Below the pieces are notes generated by a model. That model did no database searches, had not been told where the DNA came from, and saw nothing but the letters and a program-made list of their open reading frames with translations. Shown here in pieces: positions 1 through 5,966 of a DNA stretch of 8,890 bases. The translations under genes were made by a program, and so were the position numbers. The stretch is from Anaerolineales bacterium. GTDB lineage: Bacteria; Chloroflexota; Anaerolineae; Promineifilales; Promineifilaceae. Numbering within the stretch: position 1 is the stretch's first letter; each line of letters opens with the position of its first letter. Location of the stretch: positions 1 through 8,890 of the forward strand of contig JAGQGA010000189.1 of assembly GCA_020432595.1 (NCBI GenBank), in the 5' to 3' direction.

Positions 1-1119
1 TGCCAACTCCGACCGCACATAAGCATAGGCCTGGTCGAGCAGATCGGCCGGCAGCAGGTCAAAGACGATGTTCATAAAGTTCGTCGCCAGGTGAATTTCC
101 ACCGTCCCCACTTCCGGGAATTTGCCAAACGCATTGGCGGGCAGCGTGGATGCACCATGCTGCACCGCCCCACCCATGCCATACGACTCCCGCGCCACGC
201 GGCTCAAATCGCGCAGCGTCTCAAAATCCACGCTCACATCGGCCAGCGTGCCATCCGGCAACACCACACCGCCGTGGCTGGTACCCGTTTGCACCGAAAT
301 CTTGGAAATCCCGGCCACCTCCCCCACTTCCCGCCGATACCCCTGCATAAAGGCATCCAACTCCTCAACCGTTGAGTTCTTATGCCCGACCTCGCCAATT
401 TCACCGCCCAGCGACAACGTTACGCCTTCCGGCTCAATGCTGCGGGCAAATTGAGTCAACTTGGCACACAGCGAATAATTAGCATGTTGCTGCTCATCCA
501 GCGTGGGGTAGCTCAAATCCACCAACGTCGAGGTATCAATGTCAATGTTAAAGAACCCAGCATCCACCGCCTCAACCATCAAATCCTTCACCGCTTGGGC
601 TTCGGCCTCCGGGTTGCTGGCATAACGCGCCGCCGAAATCTGGAAATGGTCGCCCTGAATAAACACCGGGCCACGATACCCTTCTTTCATAGCCGCCGCC
701 AAGACGCAGGAAACATATTCCGTTGGCCGCTGGTCGGTGTAGCCCATTTCAGAGCGGGCAATCTCGAACAAAATCGGGCCTACGTCCAGCTTGTTGGCGG
801 CGCGGAAAATGGCGCGGGAGGTGTTGTAGTTCATCACGCGCACGTTGATGGCAGGCACGGTAAACGATTTGTCAACGTCCCCGCGCCCAATTGCCATGTA
901 AAGTTCATGGATGGAGGATGGATGCACACCAACCGCCTGGGCAATTTCCCAGATGAGCCAGCGGGCAGTGTCGCGGACTAACCCTTCGCCAAAAACGGCC
1001 GTTTGTACCAGCCCATCCACCACATACGGCAACGCACCTTCATCCAGCACCGACACCTTATTTCCGTCAACCGCCACCACACCCGACAGGTGTTGAAGTA
1101 ACTCTTTCACTGTTTTCAC
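1..1119 (-). CDS. Class II fructose-bisphosphate aldolase-type enzyme, C-terminus cut by window edge
   Basis: 373 codons are visible; the 3' end lies beyond position 1. The product is a zinc-dependent class II aldolase, most likely cleaving or forming fructose-1,6-bisphosphate in cytoplasmic glycolysis/gluconeogenesis. The expected active-site blocks appear in family order: QGDHFQ (catalytic Asp157, metal ligand His158), IDIDTST near residue 190, GGEIGEVG (Glu240), QTGTSHGG (His282) and VQHGAST (His321). Spacing between the two last histidines (39) matches E. coli FbaA (38). About 100 residues precede the aldolase core, so this is a long variant rather than the common form of about 290-360 residues. 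The start is GTG at 1119, chosen because GAGGAG (1135-1130) lies 10 nt upstream; a second GTG at 1110 is too far away. Divergent from proB. Substrate is inferred: tagatose-bisphosphate or another ketose-bisphosphate cannot be excluded. Confidence 0.87.
   Translation of the reverse strand, partial: MKTVKELLQHLSGVVAVDGNKVSVLDEGALPYVVDGLVQTAVFGEGLVRDTARWLIWEIAQAVGVHPSSIHELYMAIGRGDVDKSFTVPAINVRVMNYNTSRAIFRAANKLDVGPILFEIARSEMGYTDQRPTEYVSCVLAAAMKEGYRGPVFIQGDHFQISAARYASNPEAEAQAVKDLMVEAVDAGFFNIDIDTSTLVDLSYPTLDEQQHANYSLCAKLTQFARSIEPEGVTLSLGGEIGEVGHKNSTVEELDAFMQGYRREVGEVAGISKISVQTGTSHGGVVLPDGTLADVSVDFETLRDLSRVARESYGMGGAVQHGASTLPANAFGKFPEVGTVEIHLATNFMNIVFDLLPADLLDQAYAYVRSELA
994..1003. repeat. AACGGCCGTT copy 1
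   Basis: Inside the aldolase gene, read as Q-TAV-F. Confidence 0.85.
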
Positions 1120-1129
1120 TTTTACAGGT

Positions 1130-1135
1130 CTCCTC
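1130..1135 (-). promoter_or_regulatory. Shine-Dalgarno of the aldolase gene
   Basis: GAGGAG on the minus strand, 10 nt before the GTG at 1119. It decides between the two in-frame GTG codons (1119 and 1110) in favour of the first. Confidence 0.75.
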
Positions 1136-1179
1136 AATATCGTAACCGAGGTTTCTCAACCACACTTGGCAAACACAAC

Positions 1180-1203
1180 AAAAAACGAGGATGGGAATCC
1201 TCG
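1180..1203 (-). terminator. Terminator-like hairpin in the aldolase 5' leader (possible attenuator)
   Basis: On the minus strand a perfect 7-bp stem, CGAGGAT / ATCCTCG (1203-1197 with 1192-1186), closes a 4-nt loop and is followed at once by TTTTTT (1185-1180). This is the layout of an intrinsic terminator. It lies upstream of the aldolase start codon, so it would stop transcripts before the gene rather than after it. The strand and T-run are plain from the sequence; the attenuation role is inference. The stem is short, so efficiency could be modest. Confidence 0.55.
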
Positions 1204-1298
1204 GCTACTTGTTCATTTATGGTAATGTATCAACTAGCACCTGACAAAAGGCAAATATCATATATCTCTCATCAGTACTCTTGTCACAATGTACGCCA

Positions 1299-1327
1299 AT
1301 TGTAGTGGGAAAATTGAGTATCTACAA
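1299..1327 (-). promoter_or_regulatory. Candidate sigma70-type promoter for the aldolase gene
   Basis: Minus-strand TTGTAG (1327-1322), 17-nt spacer, TACAAT (1304-1299). The -10 matches 5 of 6 consensus bases, the -35 only 3 of 6. A start near 1292 would give a leader of about 170 nt containing the hairpin at 1203-1180. It overlaps the plus-strand promoter for proB, so the two could compete for polymerase. A perfect TATAAT also occurs on this strand (1340-1335) but lacks a recognisable -35. Confidence 0.4.
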
Positions 1328-1342
1328 CGGCTGCATTATACT
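1314..1342 (+). promoter_or_regulatory. Candidate sigma70-type promoter for proB
   Basis: TTGAGT (1314-1319), 17-nt spacer, TATACT (1337-1342): 4 of 6 and 5 of 6 consensus positions with ideal spacing. The start would fall near 1349, about 70 nt before the proB ATG. It is the best promoter-like match in the divergent region and probably drives the proB-proA-lipoprotein-HD unit. Found by consensus matching only. Confidence 0.55.
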
Positions 1343-1381
1343 AGAGGTTATCAGGAACACAGAAAAAAGGATTTGTTCTTT

Positions 1382-1402
1382 GGTGGATTTACCCAATTCA
1401 CC
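1382..1402 (+). promoter_or_regulatory. Hairpin in the proB leader
   Basis: GGTGGATT (1382-1389) and AATTCACC (1395-1402) form an 8-bp stem with one G-T pair around the loop TACCC. It ends 17 nt before the proB ATG. No T-run follows, so it is not a terminator. No purine-rich ribosome-binding sequence lies between it and the start codon, so if it folds it may affect initiation. The role is speculative. Confidence 0.3.
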
Positions 1403-1419
1403 AATCAACCCATAATCAG

Positions 1420-2529
1420 ATGTACCAACGGATTGTTGTTAAACTTGGCACCAGCGTTCTCACCGGCGGCACACCCCACTTCGACAAGCCCCACATGGTC
1501 GAACTTGTGCGGCAGTCAGCCGTTTTGCACGGGCTTGGCAAAGAGATCATCATCTGCACCTCCGGAGCCATTGCCGCCGGCCGTGAGCGGCTCAACTATC
1601 CCAACTGGCCCGCCACCGTCACCAGCAAGCAAATGTTTGCCGCCGTCGGCCAAAGCCGCCTCATGTTTATGTGGGAACGGTTTTTTGAAATTTACAACAT
1701 CCACGTCGGCCAAATGCTGCTGACCCGTGCCGATGTGGAAAACCGCCGTCGCTTCCTTAATGCCCGCGATATGCTCAACGGGCTGCTGGAACAGCGAATT
1801 GTGCCGGTGATCAATGAGAACGATGCCGTCGCCACCGAAGAAATCAAGGTAGGCGACAATGATAACTTGTCGGCACTGGTTGCCATTTTGTCAGGAGCCG
1901 ACCTGCTGCTGATTCTCACCGACCAGCCGGGGCTATTTACCGCCGACCCGCGCAACAACCCCAACGCCGAATTGATTGCCGAGGTGCGGCAAATTGATGA
2001 TTCGCTGCGAAAGCTGGCGGGTGGCAGCGTCAGCGGGCTGGGCGTGGGGGGGATGAGTACTAAGCTGCAGGCGGCAGACTCGGCGCGGCGGGCGGGAACG
2101 GATGTGATCATTGCCGCCGGGCGTGCCCCAAACGTGATCATGCGGGCGGCCAGCGGTGAACCATTAGGCACGCGCTTCCCGGCACTGGAAACGCCGCTGG
2201 AAAACCGCAAGCAGTGGATTTTTGCCGGCCCCAAACCAGTCGGCCGCATTGTGGTAGATGCTGGGGCAGAGAGGGCGTTGGTGCAAAACGGCCGTTCTCT
2301 CCTTCCGGCCGGCATCACAGAAATTCAGGGTCATTTTGAACGGGGAGACGCCATTTGCATTGTCACCCTCAGCGGCAGCGAAATCGCACGCGGCATCAGT
2401 CGCTACGGCAGCAGCGACCTAGAACAAATCAAAGGACATCAATCTGACCAAATTGCCGACCGCCTGGGCTATATGTATGGGCCGGTGGCGGTGCATCGGG
2501 ATGATATGATTGTTATCAGTAATCAGTGA
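1420..2529 (+). CDS. proB: Glutamate 5-kinase with C-terminal PUA domain
   Basis: Phosphorylates L-glutamate with ATP to gamma-glutamyl phosphate, the first and normally proline-inhibited step of proline synthesis. 369 aa, against 367 for E. coli ProB. The amino-acid kinase domain covers about residues 1-255: VVKLGTS (Lys8), CTSGAIAAG (Ser48), VINENDAV (Asp135), GDNDNLSA (Asn147, Asp148), [12 protein letters not shown] (Thr167, Asp168) and [10 protein letters not shown] (Lys215). A PUA domain follows from about 275 ([13 protein letters not shown] to the end). The ATG at 1420 is the only sensible start: the protein begins in the family's usual way, and the in-frame codons just upstream include no start. 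No Shine-Dalgarno is visible before it, which is odd beside the good ones of proA and the lipoprotein. The last residues (ISNQ) and the stop codon lie inside a heptamer-repeat hairpin. Product call is near certain. Confidence 0.97.
   Translation: MYQRIVVKLGTSVLTGGTPHFDKPHMVELVRQSAVLHGLGKEIIICTSGAIAAGRERLNYPNWPATVTSKQMFAAVGQSRLMFMWERFFEIYNIHVGQMLLTRADVENRRRFLNARDMLNGLLEQRIVPVINENDAVATEEIKVGDNDNLSALVAILSGADLLLILTDQPGLFTADPRNNPNAELIAEVRQIDDSLRKLAGGSVSGLGVGGMSTKLQAADSARRAGTDVIIAAGRAPNVIMRAASGEPLGTRFPALETPLENRKQWIFAGPKPVGRIVVDAGAERALVQNGRSLLPAGITEIQGHFERGDAICIVTLSGSEIARGISRYGSSDLEQIKGHQSDQIADRLGYMYGPVAVHRDDMIVISNQ
2287..2296. repeat. AACGGCCGTT copy 2 (extended, minus orientation)
   Basis: Inside proB, read as Q-NGR-S in the PUA domain. 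On the minus strand the match extends to the 17-mer AACGGCCGTTTTGCACC (2296-2280), shared with the copies at 5560 and 5788. Confidence 0.85.
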
Positions 2530-2585
2530 TCAGTTATCAGTTATCAGTGAGCTACTGATTACCGATTACCGATTACTGATTACCG
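2513..2585 (+). repeat. Tandem-heptamer hairpin element between proB and proA
   Basis: Five heptamers of the form TNATCAG (2513-2547), a 7-nt centre TGAGCTA (2548-2554), then four heptamers of the form CYGATTA (2555-2582) and CCG. Everything stays in 7-nt register. The second half is roughly the reverse complement of the first, giving an imperfect stem of about 28 bp with T-T and A-C mismatches and one G-T pair. It resembles the short tandemly repeated repetitive (STRR) heptamers described in cyanobacteria. The element begins inside proB and supplies its TGA stop; it ends 17 nt before the proA ATG. Confidence 0.8.
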
Positions 2586-2592
2586 AAAAAAC

Positions 2593-2596
2593 GGAG
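2593..2596 (+). promoter_or_regulatory. Shine-Dalgarno of proA
   Basis: GGAG, 6 nt before the ATG at 2603. It lies just outside the right end of the heptamer element, so repeat insertion has left the initiation site intact. Confidence 0.75.
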
Positions 2597-2602
2597 TGAA
2601 GA

Positions 2603-3868
2603 ATGAGTGACTTAAACGCTATGGGCAAGGCCGCTAAAGCGGCGGCGCGGGAATTGGTGAAACTGACGACGGGGCAAAAAAATGATGCCCTGCGGGTGAT
2701 TGCCGACGAGTTGGAGGCACAGGCAGGGACGGTGTTGGCGCAGAACGCGCTGGATATTGAAGATGGCCGCGCCAACGGCCTCAGCGAGGCGCTGCTGGAT
2801 CGGCTGCTGTTAACGGAAAAGCGGATTGCGGGGCTGGCTGATGATGCCCGCAAGGTGGCGACGTTGCCCGACCCGGTGGGGTCAGAAATTGAAAGCCGGA
2901 TGCTGCCCAACGGAATGCGCCTCAGCCGCCGCCGTATCCCGATTGGGGTGTTGGGGGTCATTTATGAAGCCCGCCCCAATGTGACCATTGACATCGCCAC
3001 GCTGACGCTGAAAACGTCCAATGCCGTGATTTTGCGCGGTGGCAAGGAAACCTTGCGCTCCAATTTGGCGTTGACGAATGTGATTCAAGGGGCGTTGGAG
3101 AAGGTGGGGCTGCCGGAAACGGCCGTTCAATACCTCGCCAACCCCGACCGCGAACTGGTGCGGCAAATGATGCGGCTGGACCAATACATAGACATGCTCA
3201 TCCCACGCGGCGGAGCCGGGCTGCACCGCCTCTGCCGCGACGAAGCCACGATCCCTGTCATCACAGGCGGCATCGGCATTTGCCACGTCTACGTGGACGA
3301 AAGCGCCGATTTGGACAAGGCAATAGACATCATCGAAAACAGTAAAATCCAGCGTCCCAGTGTTTGCAACGCCCTCGACACCGTGCTAACCCACCCTAGC
3401 GTCACCGACCAACTGCTGCCCCGGCTGGCGCAACGGCTGGCAAAAAGCAATGTCGAACTCCGTGCCACCGGCCACGCTTACGACGTTTTGGCGCAAAATG
3501 GACACGGGGCGACGGTGGTTCCGGCCGACCCCAGTGATTTTGACACCGAATGGATGGCCCTCATTTTGGGCATTAAGGAGGTGGCAGGGCTAGAGGAAGC
3601 GATTGACCACATCCAAGCCCACAGCATGGAACACAGCGATGCCATCATTACGGAAAATTGGCAACACGCCAACCAATTCGTCAATGAAGTCACCTCATCG
3701 GCCGTCTTTGTCAACGCCAGCACCCGTTTTAACGACGGTGGGCAGTTTGGGCTGGGAGCCGAGGTGGCGGTTAGCACGCAAAAGCTGCACGCTCGTGGCC
3801 CGATGGGGCTGGAAGAGTTAACAACCTACAAATGGATCGGCTATGGCAACGGCCATATTCGGCTCTAA
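2603..3868 (+). CDS. proA: Glutamate-5-semialdehyde dehydrogenase (gamma-glutamyl phosphate reductase)
   Basis: Reduces gamma-glutamyl phosphate with NADPH to glutamate-5-semialdehyde, the second step of proline synthesis, in the cytoplasm. 421 aa, against 417 in E. coli. It is an aldehyde-dehydrogenase-fold protein: [18 protein letters not shown] (about 111-128) and ILRGGKE (143-149) form the nucleotide-binding part, the catalytic cysteine is Cys255 in [11 protein letters not shown], and the signature around 370-407 ([18 protein letters not shown], then [17 protein letters not shown]) is intact. No truncation or missing key residue. The gene follows proB by 73 nt, most of it the heptamer hairpin, consistent with co-transcription. 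ProB and ProA are thought to act together to protect the labile acyl phosphate. Confidence 0.97.
   Translation: MSDLNAMGKAAKAAARELVKLTTGQKNDALRVIADELEAQAGTVLAQNALDIEDGRANGLSEALLDRLLLTEKRIAGLADDARKVATLPDPVGSEIESRMLPNGMRLSRRRIPIGVLGVIYEARPNVTIDIATLTLKTSNAVILRGGKETLRSNLALTNVIQGALEKVGLPETAVQYLANPDRELVRQMMRLDQYIDMLIPRGGAGLHRLCRDEATIPVITGGIGICHVYVDESADLDKAIDIIENSKIQRPSVCNALDTVLTHPSVTDQLLPRLAQRLAKSNVELRATGHAYDVLAQNGHGATVVPADPSDFDTEWMALILGIKEVAGLEEAIDHIQAHSMEHSDAIITENWQHANQFVNEVTSSAVFVNASTRFNDGGQFGLGAEVAVSTQKLHARGPMGLEELTTYKWIGYGNGHIRL
3118..3127. repeat. AACGGCCGTT copy 3
   Basis: Inside proA, read as E-TAV-Q at residues 172-176. Confidence 0.85.
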
Positions 3869-3871
3869 AAC

Positions 3872-3877
3872 GGAGAG
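3872..3877 (+). promoter_or_regulatory. Shine-Dalgarno of the lipoprotein gene
   Basis: GGAGAG 4 nt before the ATG at 3882, within the 13-nt gap after the proA stop. It fixes the start at 3882 rather than the in-frame ATG at 3843, which lies inside proA. Confidence 0.8.
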
Positions 3878-3881
3878 TATC

Positions 3882-5234
3882 ATGAAGTTTGATCAGTTGT
3901 ATCCAAGACGTTTTGCGGTCGTCGCCCTGCTATTGCTGTTCACGGCCACGGCCTGTTCCCTTTTTCCAGCCAGTAACACGAGCAGCGAAACGGTTGATAT
4001 CACCCAGACGGCACCCATGTGTACACCGCCCGCGTGCGCTCTGGGTGAAACATTGGAATGCCCCGACGGGAATTGCCCCGGCGGCTGCGGCTATATTTGT
4101 ACGATTGCCGTGACGGTTACAGACCCAGACCTAGGGGTTGCGCCCACTGATTGGGTCGGATTAGAAAGCTGGATTGCCAACGCCTGGGACAATCGTGCTG
4201 ACCCTGCGGCGGTGCGTGCCGGGCTGCGAGCCAGCGGCTGGCTGGAGGGGTACAACAATTGGACGGGGGCCGATATGAACGGCGACCTGCGCGATGAGTG
4301 GATTGTGTCGCTGGTTGACCCGGATCCGGCGACTATCGTTGGCACGGGGCGGCTGGGCAATTTGTGGGTTATCAACGGAGATGGCATTGTCTACCGTGCT
4401 TATGACACGGTTAGCACCGATAATTTTGAGCAGGTTGCCCCAGCCATTAGCGGGGTGCTGGATTTGACCAACGATGGCAAACCGGAACTGGTGACGAACC
4501 AAGTGATCTGTGGTGCCAGCACTTGTTATGGCAATTATCGGGTCATTAGCACCATTCGCGGGGGTTATGCCAATATCGTCGGCAATCCCGCGACCGTGGA
4601 AGGTGCTGAAGCGGATGTGATTAATGTCAGCTATTCCGACGTGAGCTTTAATGATTTTGAGATGGATGGGCTGGTAGACATGGCAGTTCATGGCGGGGCA
4701 CTTGGCTCGGCGGGGGCGGGGATTACGCAGACGTATACGGAGGTGTGGGAGTGGGACGGAACGGCCGTTTCGCTGCAAAACCGCCTCTATGACCCCAGCG
4801 ACTACCGCCACCACTACGTGTACGAAGGCAACCGCTATATGGCTGCTGGGAATTACGACGATGCTATTTACTACTACGAGGAAGCGATCAACAACGGCAA
4901 TTTGCTCACTCCGCCCGGCGTCAGCGATGTGGGCAAGGTCTATGCCGCCATCTCGCAGTTCTCCGCCTTCCGACTAATTTTGATTGATGAGCTGCAAGGC
5001 AATACCGGGCGGGCGGCCAGCCGGCTGGCATGGATGGAGCGGTCTTATGCAGGAACGGCCGTTACCAATGCCGCCGGCCGTTTGGTGCACGAATGGGCTG
5101 GAGCCGATGGGCTAAATAACTTGTGCCAAAGCATCGAAAGCGATCTTAGCAACATTGAACAACCCATTGGGCCACTGACAGATGAAATGGGGTATGGTAA
5201 CCCCAGCTTGACGGCCAACGATTTGTGTCCGTAG
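3882..5234 (+). CDS. Secreted lipoprotein with cysteine cluster, FG-GAP-like loops and TPR-like region
   Basis: 450 aa, not recognised as a named family. The N-terminus is a lipoprotein signal: positive PRR, hydrophobic FAVVALLLLF and the lipobox ATAC, with lipidation expected at Cys25, so the mature protein should sit on the outer face of the membrane. A compact cluster follows with six cysteines in 27 residues (47, 52, 60, 65, 69, 73; CX4CX7CX4CX3CX3C), probably disulfide-bonded. The middle carries three acidic loops like FG-GAP/VCBS calcium loops: DMNGDLRDE (131-139), DLTNDGKPE (194-202) and NDFEMDGLVD (257-266). Residues about 313-337 (YEGNRYMAAGNYDDAIYYYEEAI) read as a TPR-like helix pair. 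Further cysteine pairs are 210/215 and possibly 415/449. It is 13 nt after proA and presumably in the same transcript, but nothing in it points to proline metabolism. An extracellular binding or sensing role is only a guess. Confidence 0.8.
   Translation: MKFDQLYPRRFAVVALLLLFTATACSLFPASNTSSETVDITQTAPMCTPPACALGETLECPDGNCPGGCGYICTIAVTVTDPDLGVAPTDWVGLESWIANAWDNRADPAAVRAGLRASGWLEGYNNWTGADMNGDLRDEWIVSLVDPDPATIVGTGRLGNLWVINGDGIVYRAYDTVSTDNFEQVAPAISGVLDLTNDGKPELVTNQVICGASTCYGNYRVISTIRGGYANIVGNPATVEGAEADVINVSYSDVSFNDFEMDGLVDMAVHGGALGSAGAGITQTYTEVWEWDGTAVSLQNRLYDPSDYRHHYVYEGNRYMAAGNYDDAIYYYEEAINNGNLLTPPGVSDVGKVYAAISQFSAFRLILIDELQGNTGRAASRLAWMERSYAGTAVTNAAGRLVHEWAGADGLNNLCQSIESDLSNIEQPIGPLTDEMGYGNPSLTANDLCP
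4760..4769. repeat. AACGGCCGTT copy 4
   Basis: Inside the lipoprotein gene, read as G-TAV-S just after the third FG-GAP-like loop. Confidence 0.85.
5054..5063. repeat. AACGGCCGTT copy 5
   Basis: Second copy in the lipoprotein gene, read as G-TAV-T. A partial copy, CGGCCGTT, follows 21 nt later (5075-5082). Confidence 0.85.
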
Positions 5235-5902
5235 AAAACGATGGGGATTGGAGATTGGAGATTGGAGATTATCGGGCTTCCAATCCCCAATCTCCAATCT
5301 CCAATCTCGCACAGTTGTTAACCTCGCTGGGCGTACCAACAGCGCAAGCCGAAGTGCTGCAGCTGGATGTGTTGGCGCGGTATGGGGAAAACGGCCGTTT
5401 TTACCACACCCTTCCCCACATCCACCACATCCTCACGCTGCTTGCCCCCTTTGCGCCACGCATGACCGACTGGACGGCGTTGCAATTGGCGGTTTGGTAC
5501 CACGACATCATTTACGACCCTCGCGCCAGCGACAACGAGGAGCAGAGCGCGGCCTATACAACGGCCGTTTTGCACCCCTTTCTGCAACCTGAAATCCTCA
5601 ACCGCATCGAGCAGCTTATCCTTGCCACCAAAAGCCATCAAGCGGCAGACGGTGACACCGACACACAGCTTTTGCTAGATGCAGATCTGGCAATTTTGGG
5701 GGCTAGTCAGACTGATTATGCGAACTATGCGGCAGCCATTCGGCAGGAGTATGGTTTTGTGCCGGAAATGGCGTATCGGGAGGGAAGAACGGCCGTTTTG
5801 CACCACTTTCTCACCCGCCCCCGCCTCTACCACCACCTCACCCACCTCGAACGGCCGGCCCGCGCCAATTTGCAATGGGAAATAGCCCGTTTAGGCCGGT
5901 AG
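5225..5902 (+). CDS. HD-superfamily metal-dependent phosphohydrolase (COG4339 type)
   Basis: Predicted cytoplasmic metal-dependent phosphohydrolase of unknown substrate. With the GTG at 5225 it is 225 aa. The pattern matches COG4339-type proteins: FYHTLPHIHHIL (His61, His65), AVWYHDIIYDP (HD pair His93-Asp94), DNEEQSA (103-109), ILATKSH (His138), LLDADLAILG (Asp152, Asp154), YANYAAAIRQEY and a basic C-terminal helix. Start is uncertain. GTG 5225 overlaps the lipoprotein 3' end by 10 nt, but residues about 6-28 are then translated from the GGAGATT hairpin, and the recognisable family sequence begins only after it (LAQLLTSLGVP). TTG at 5315 is the alternative start. Neither has a clear Shine-Dalgarno. 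Possibly the repeat inserted at the original start region. It is the last gene of the unit and is followed at once by a terminator. It has three AACGGCCGTT copies, the most of any gene here. Confidence 0.82.
   Translation: MSVENDGDWRLEIGDYRASNPQSPISNLAQLLTSLGVPTAQAEVLQLDVLARYGENGRFYHTLPHIHHILTLLAPFAPRMTDWTALQLAVWYHDIIYDPRASDNEEQSAAYTTAVLHPFLQPEILNRIEQLILATKSHQAADGDTDTQLLLDADLAILGASQTDYANYAAAIRQEYGFVPEMAYREGRTAVLHHFLTRPRLYHHLTHLERPARANLQWEIARLGR
5243..5308 (+). repeat. Tandem-heptamer hairpin element at the lipoprotein/HD junction
   Basis: GGGGATT plus three GGAGATT heptamers (5243-5270), an 11-nt loop (5271-5281) and the inverse heptamers AATCCCC, AATCTCC, AATCTCC, AATCTC (5282-5308). Positions 5244-5270 pair with 5308-5282 over 27 bp, with 25 Watson-Crick pairs, one G-T and one A-C. 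It starts 8 nt after the lipoprotein stop codon and ends 6 nt before the TTG at 5315. It has the same architecture as the 2513-2585 element but a different heptamer. It contains no stop in the HD reading frame. Confidence 0.85.
5390..5399. repeat. AACGGCCGTT copy 6
   Basis: Inside the HD gene, read as E-NGR-F just before the conserved YHTL block. Confidence 0.85.
5560..5569. repeat. AACGGCCGTT copy 7 (extended)
   Basis: Inside the HD gene, read as T-TAV-L. Extends to the 17-mer AACGGCCGTTTTGCACC at 5560-5576. Confidence 0.85.
5788..5797. repeat. AACGGCCGTT copy 8 (extended)
   Basis: Third copy in the HD gene, read as R-TAV-L. The same 17-mer runs 5788-5804. Confidence 0.85.
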
Positions 5903-5926
5903 GGGCGTATTGCATACGCCCTTTTT
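5903..5926 (+). terminator. Intrinsic terminator after the HD gene
   Basis: GGGCGTAT (5903-5910) and ATACGCCC (5914-5921) make a perfect 8-bp stem with a 3-nt loop, followed by TTTTT (5922-5926). It starts on the base after the TAG stop and should end the proB-proA-lipoprotein-HD transcript. On the minus strand no T-run follows, so it works in one direction. The block from the stop codon on also resembles mobile palindromes of the form GTAGGGGCGnnn found dispersed in some bacterial genomes; that link is from memory and untested. Confidence 0.8.
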
Positions 5927-5928
5927 CA

Positions 5929-5966
5929 ACAGGATTTTTCAGGATAAAGAAACCCATTAATCCTGT
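5929..5966. repeat. ACAGGATT / AATCCTGT inverted repeat between convergent genes
   Basis: ACAGGATT (5929-5936) and AATCCTGT (5959-5966) are exact reverse complements, 22 nt apart. A second CAGGAT lies at 5940-5945, so the right arm has two possible partners. The right end overlaps the Nudix stop codon (5968-5966). With the terminator at 5903-5926 it fills the whole gap between the convergent genes. No T-run follows on either strand, so terminator activity for the Nudix gene is not supported. It may be a dispersed repeat. Confidence 0.5.

Noticed and set aside
382..981. Open frame of 199 codons on the plus strand
   Set aside because: It is antisense to the aldolase gene, whose conserved active-site blocks fix the minus strand; the translation shows no recognisable family.
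1268..1275. CTGATGAG on the minus strand, resembling a hammerhead ribozyme core
   Set aside because: No stem II followed by GAAA and no matching cleavage-site stem nearby.
1120..1419. T-box or known riboswitch in the divergent region
   Set aside because: No T-box core or other known riboswitch signature was recognised; only a simple hairpin with T-run and one alternative pairing.
1289..1723. Open frame of 144 codons on the plus strand across the promoter region
   Set aside because: It runs across the proB promoter and then out of frame through proB; low-complexity Pro/Ser composition is typical of a shadow frame.
1692..2318. Open frame of 208 codons antisense to proB
   Set aside because: Ser/Arg-rich mirror of a high-GC gene with intact glutamate-kinase motifs on the other strand.
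2513..2585. Possible mini CRISPR array
   Set aside because: Units are 7 nt and contiguous with no spacers, and the second half is inverted.
3843..3881. Upstream in-frame ATG as start of the lipoprotein
   Set aside because: It would overlap proA by 26 nt, has no ribosome site and would put 13 residues before the signal peptide; ATG 3882 has GGAGAG at good spacing.
4161..4814. Open frame of 217 codons antisense to the lipoprotein gene
   Set aside because: The plus-strand frame has a signal peptide, lipobox and ribosome site; the antisense frame has none of these.
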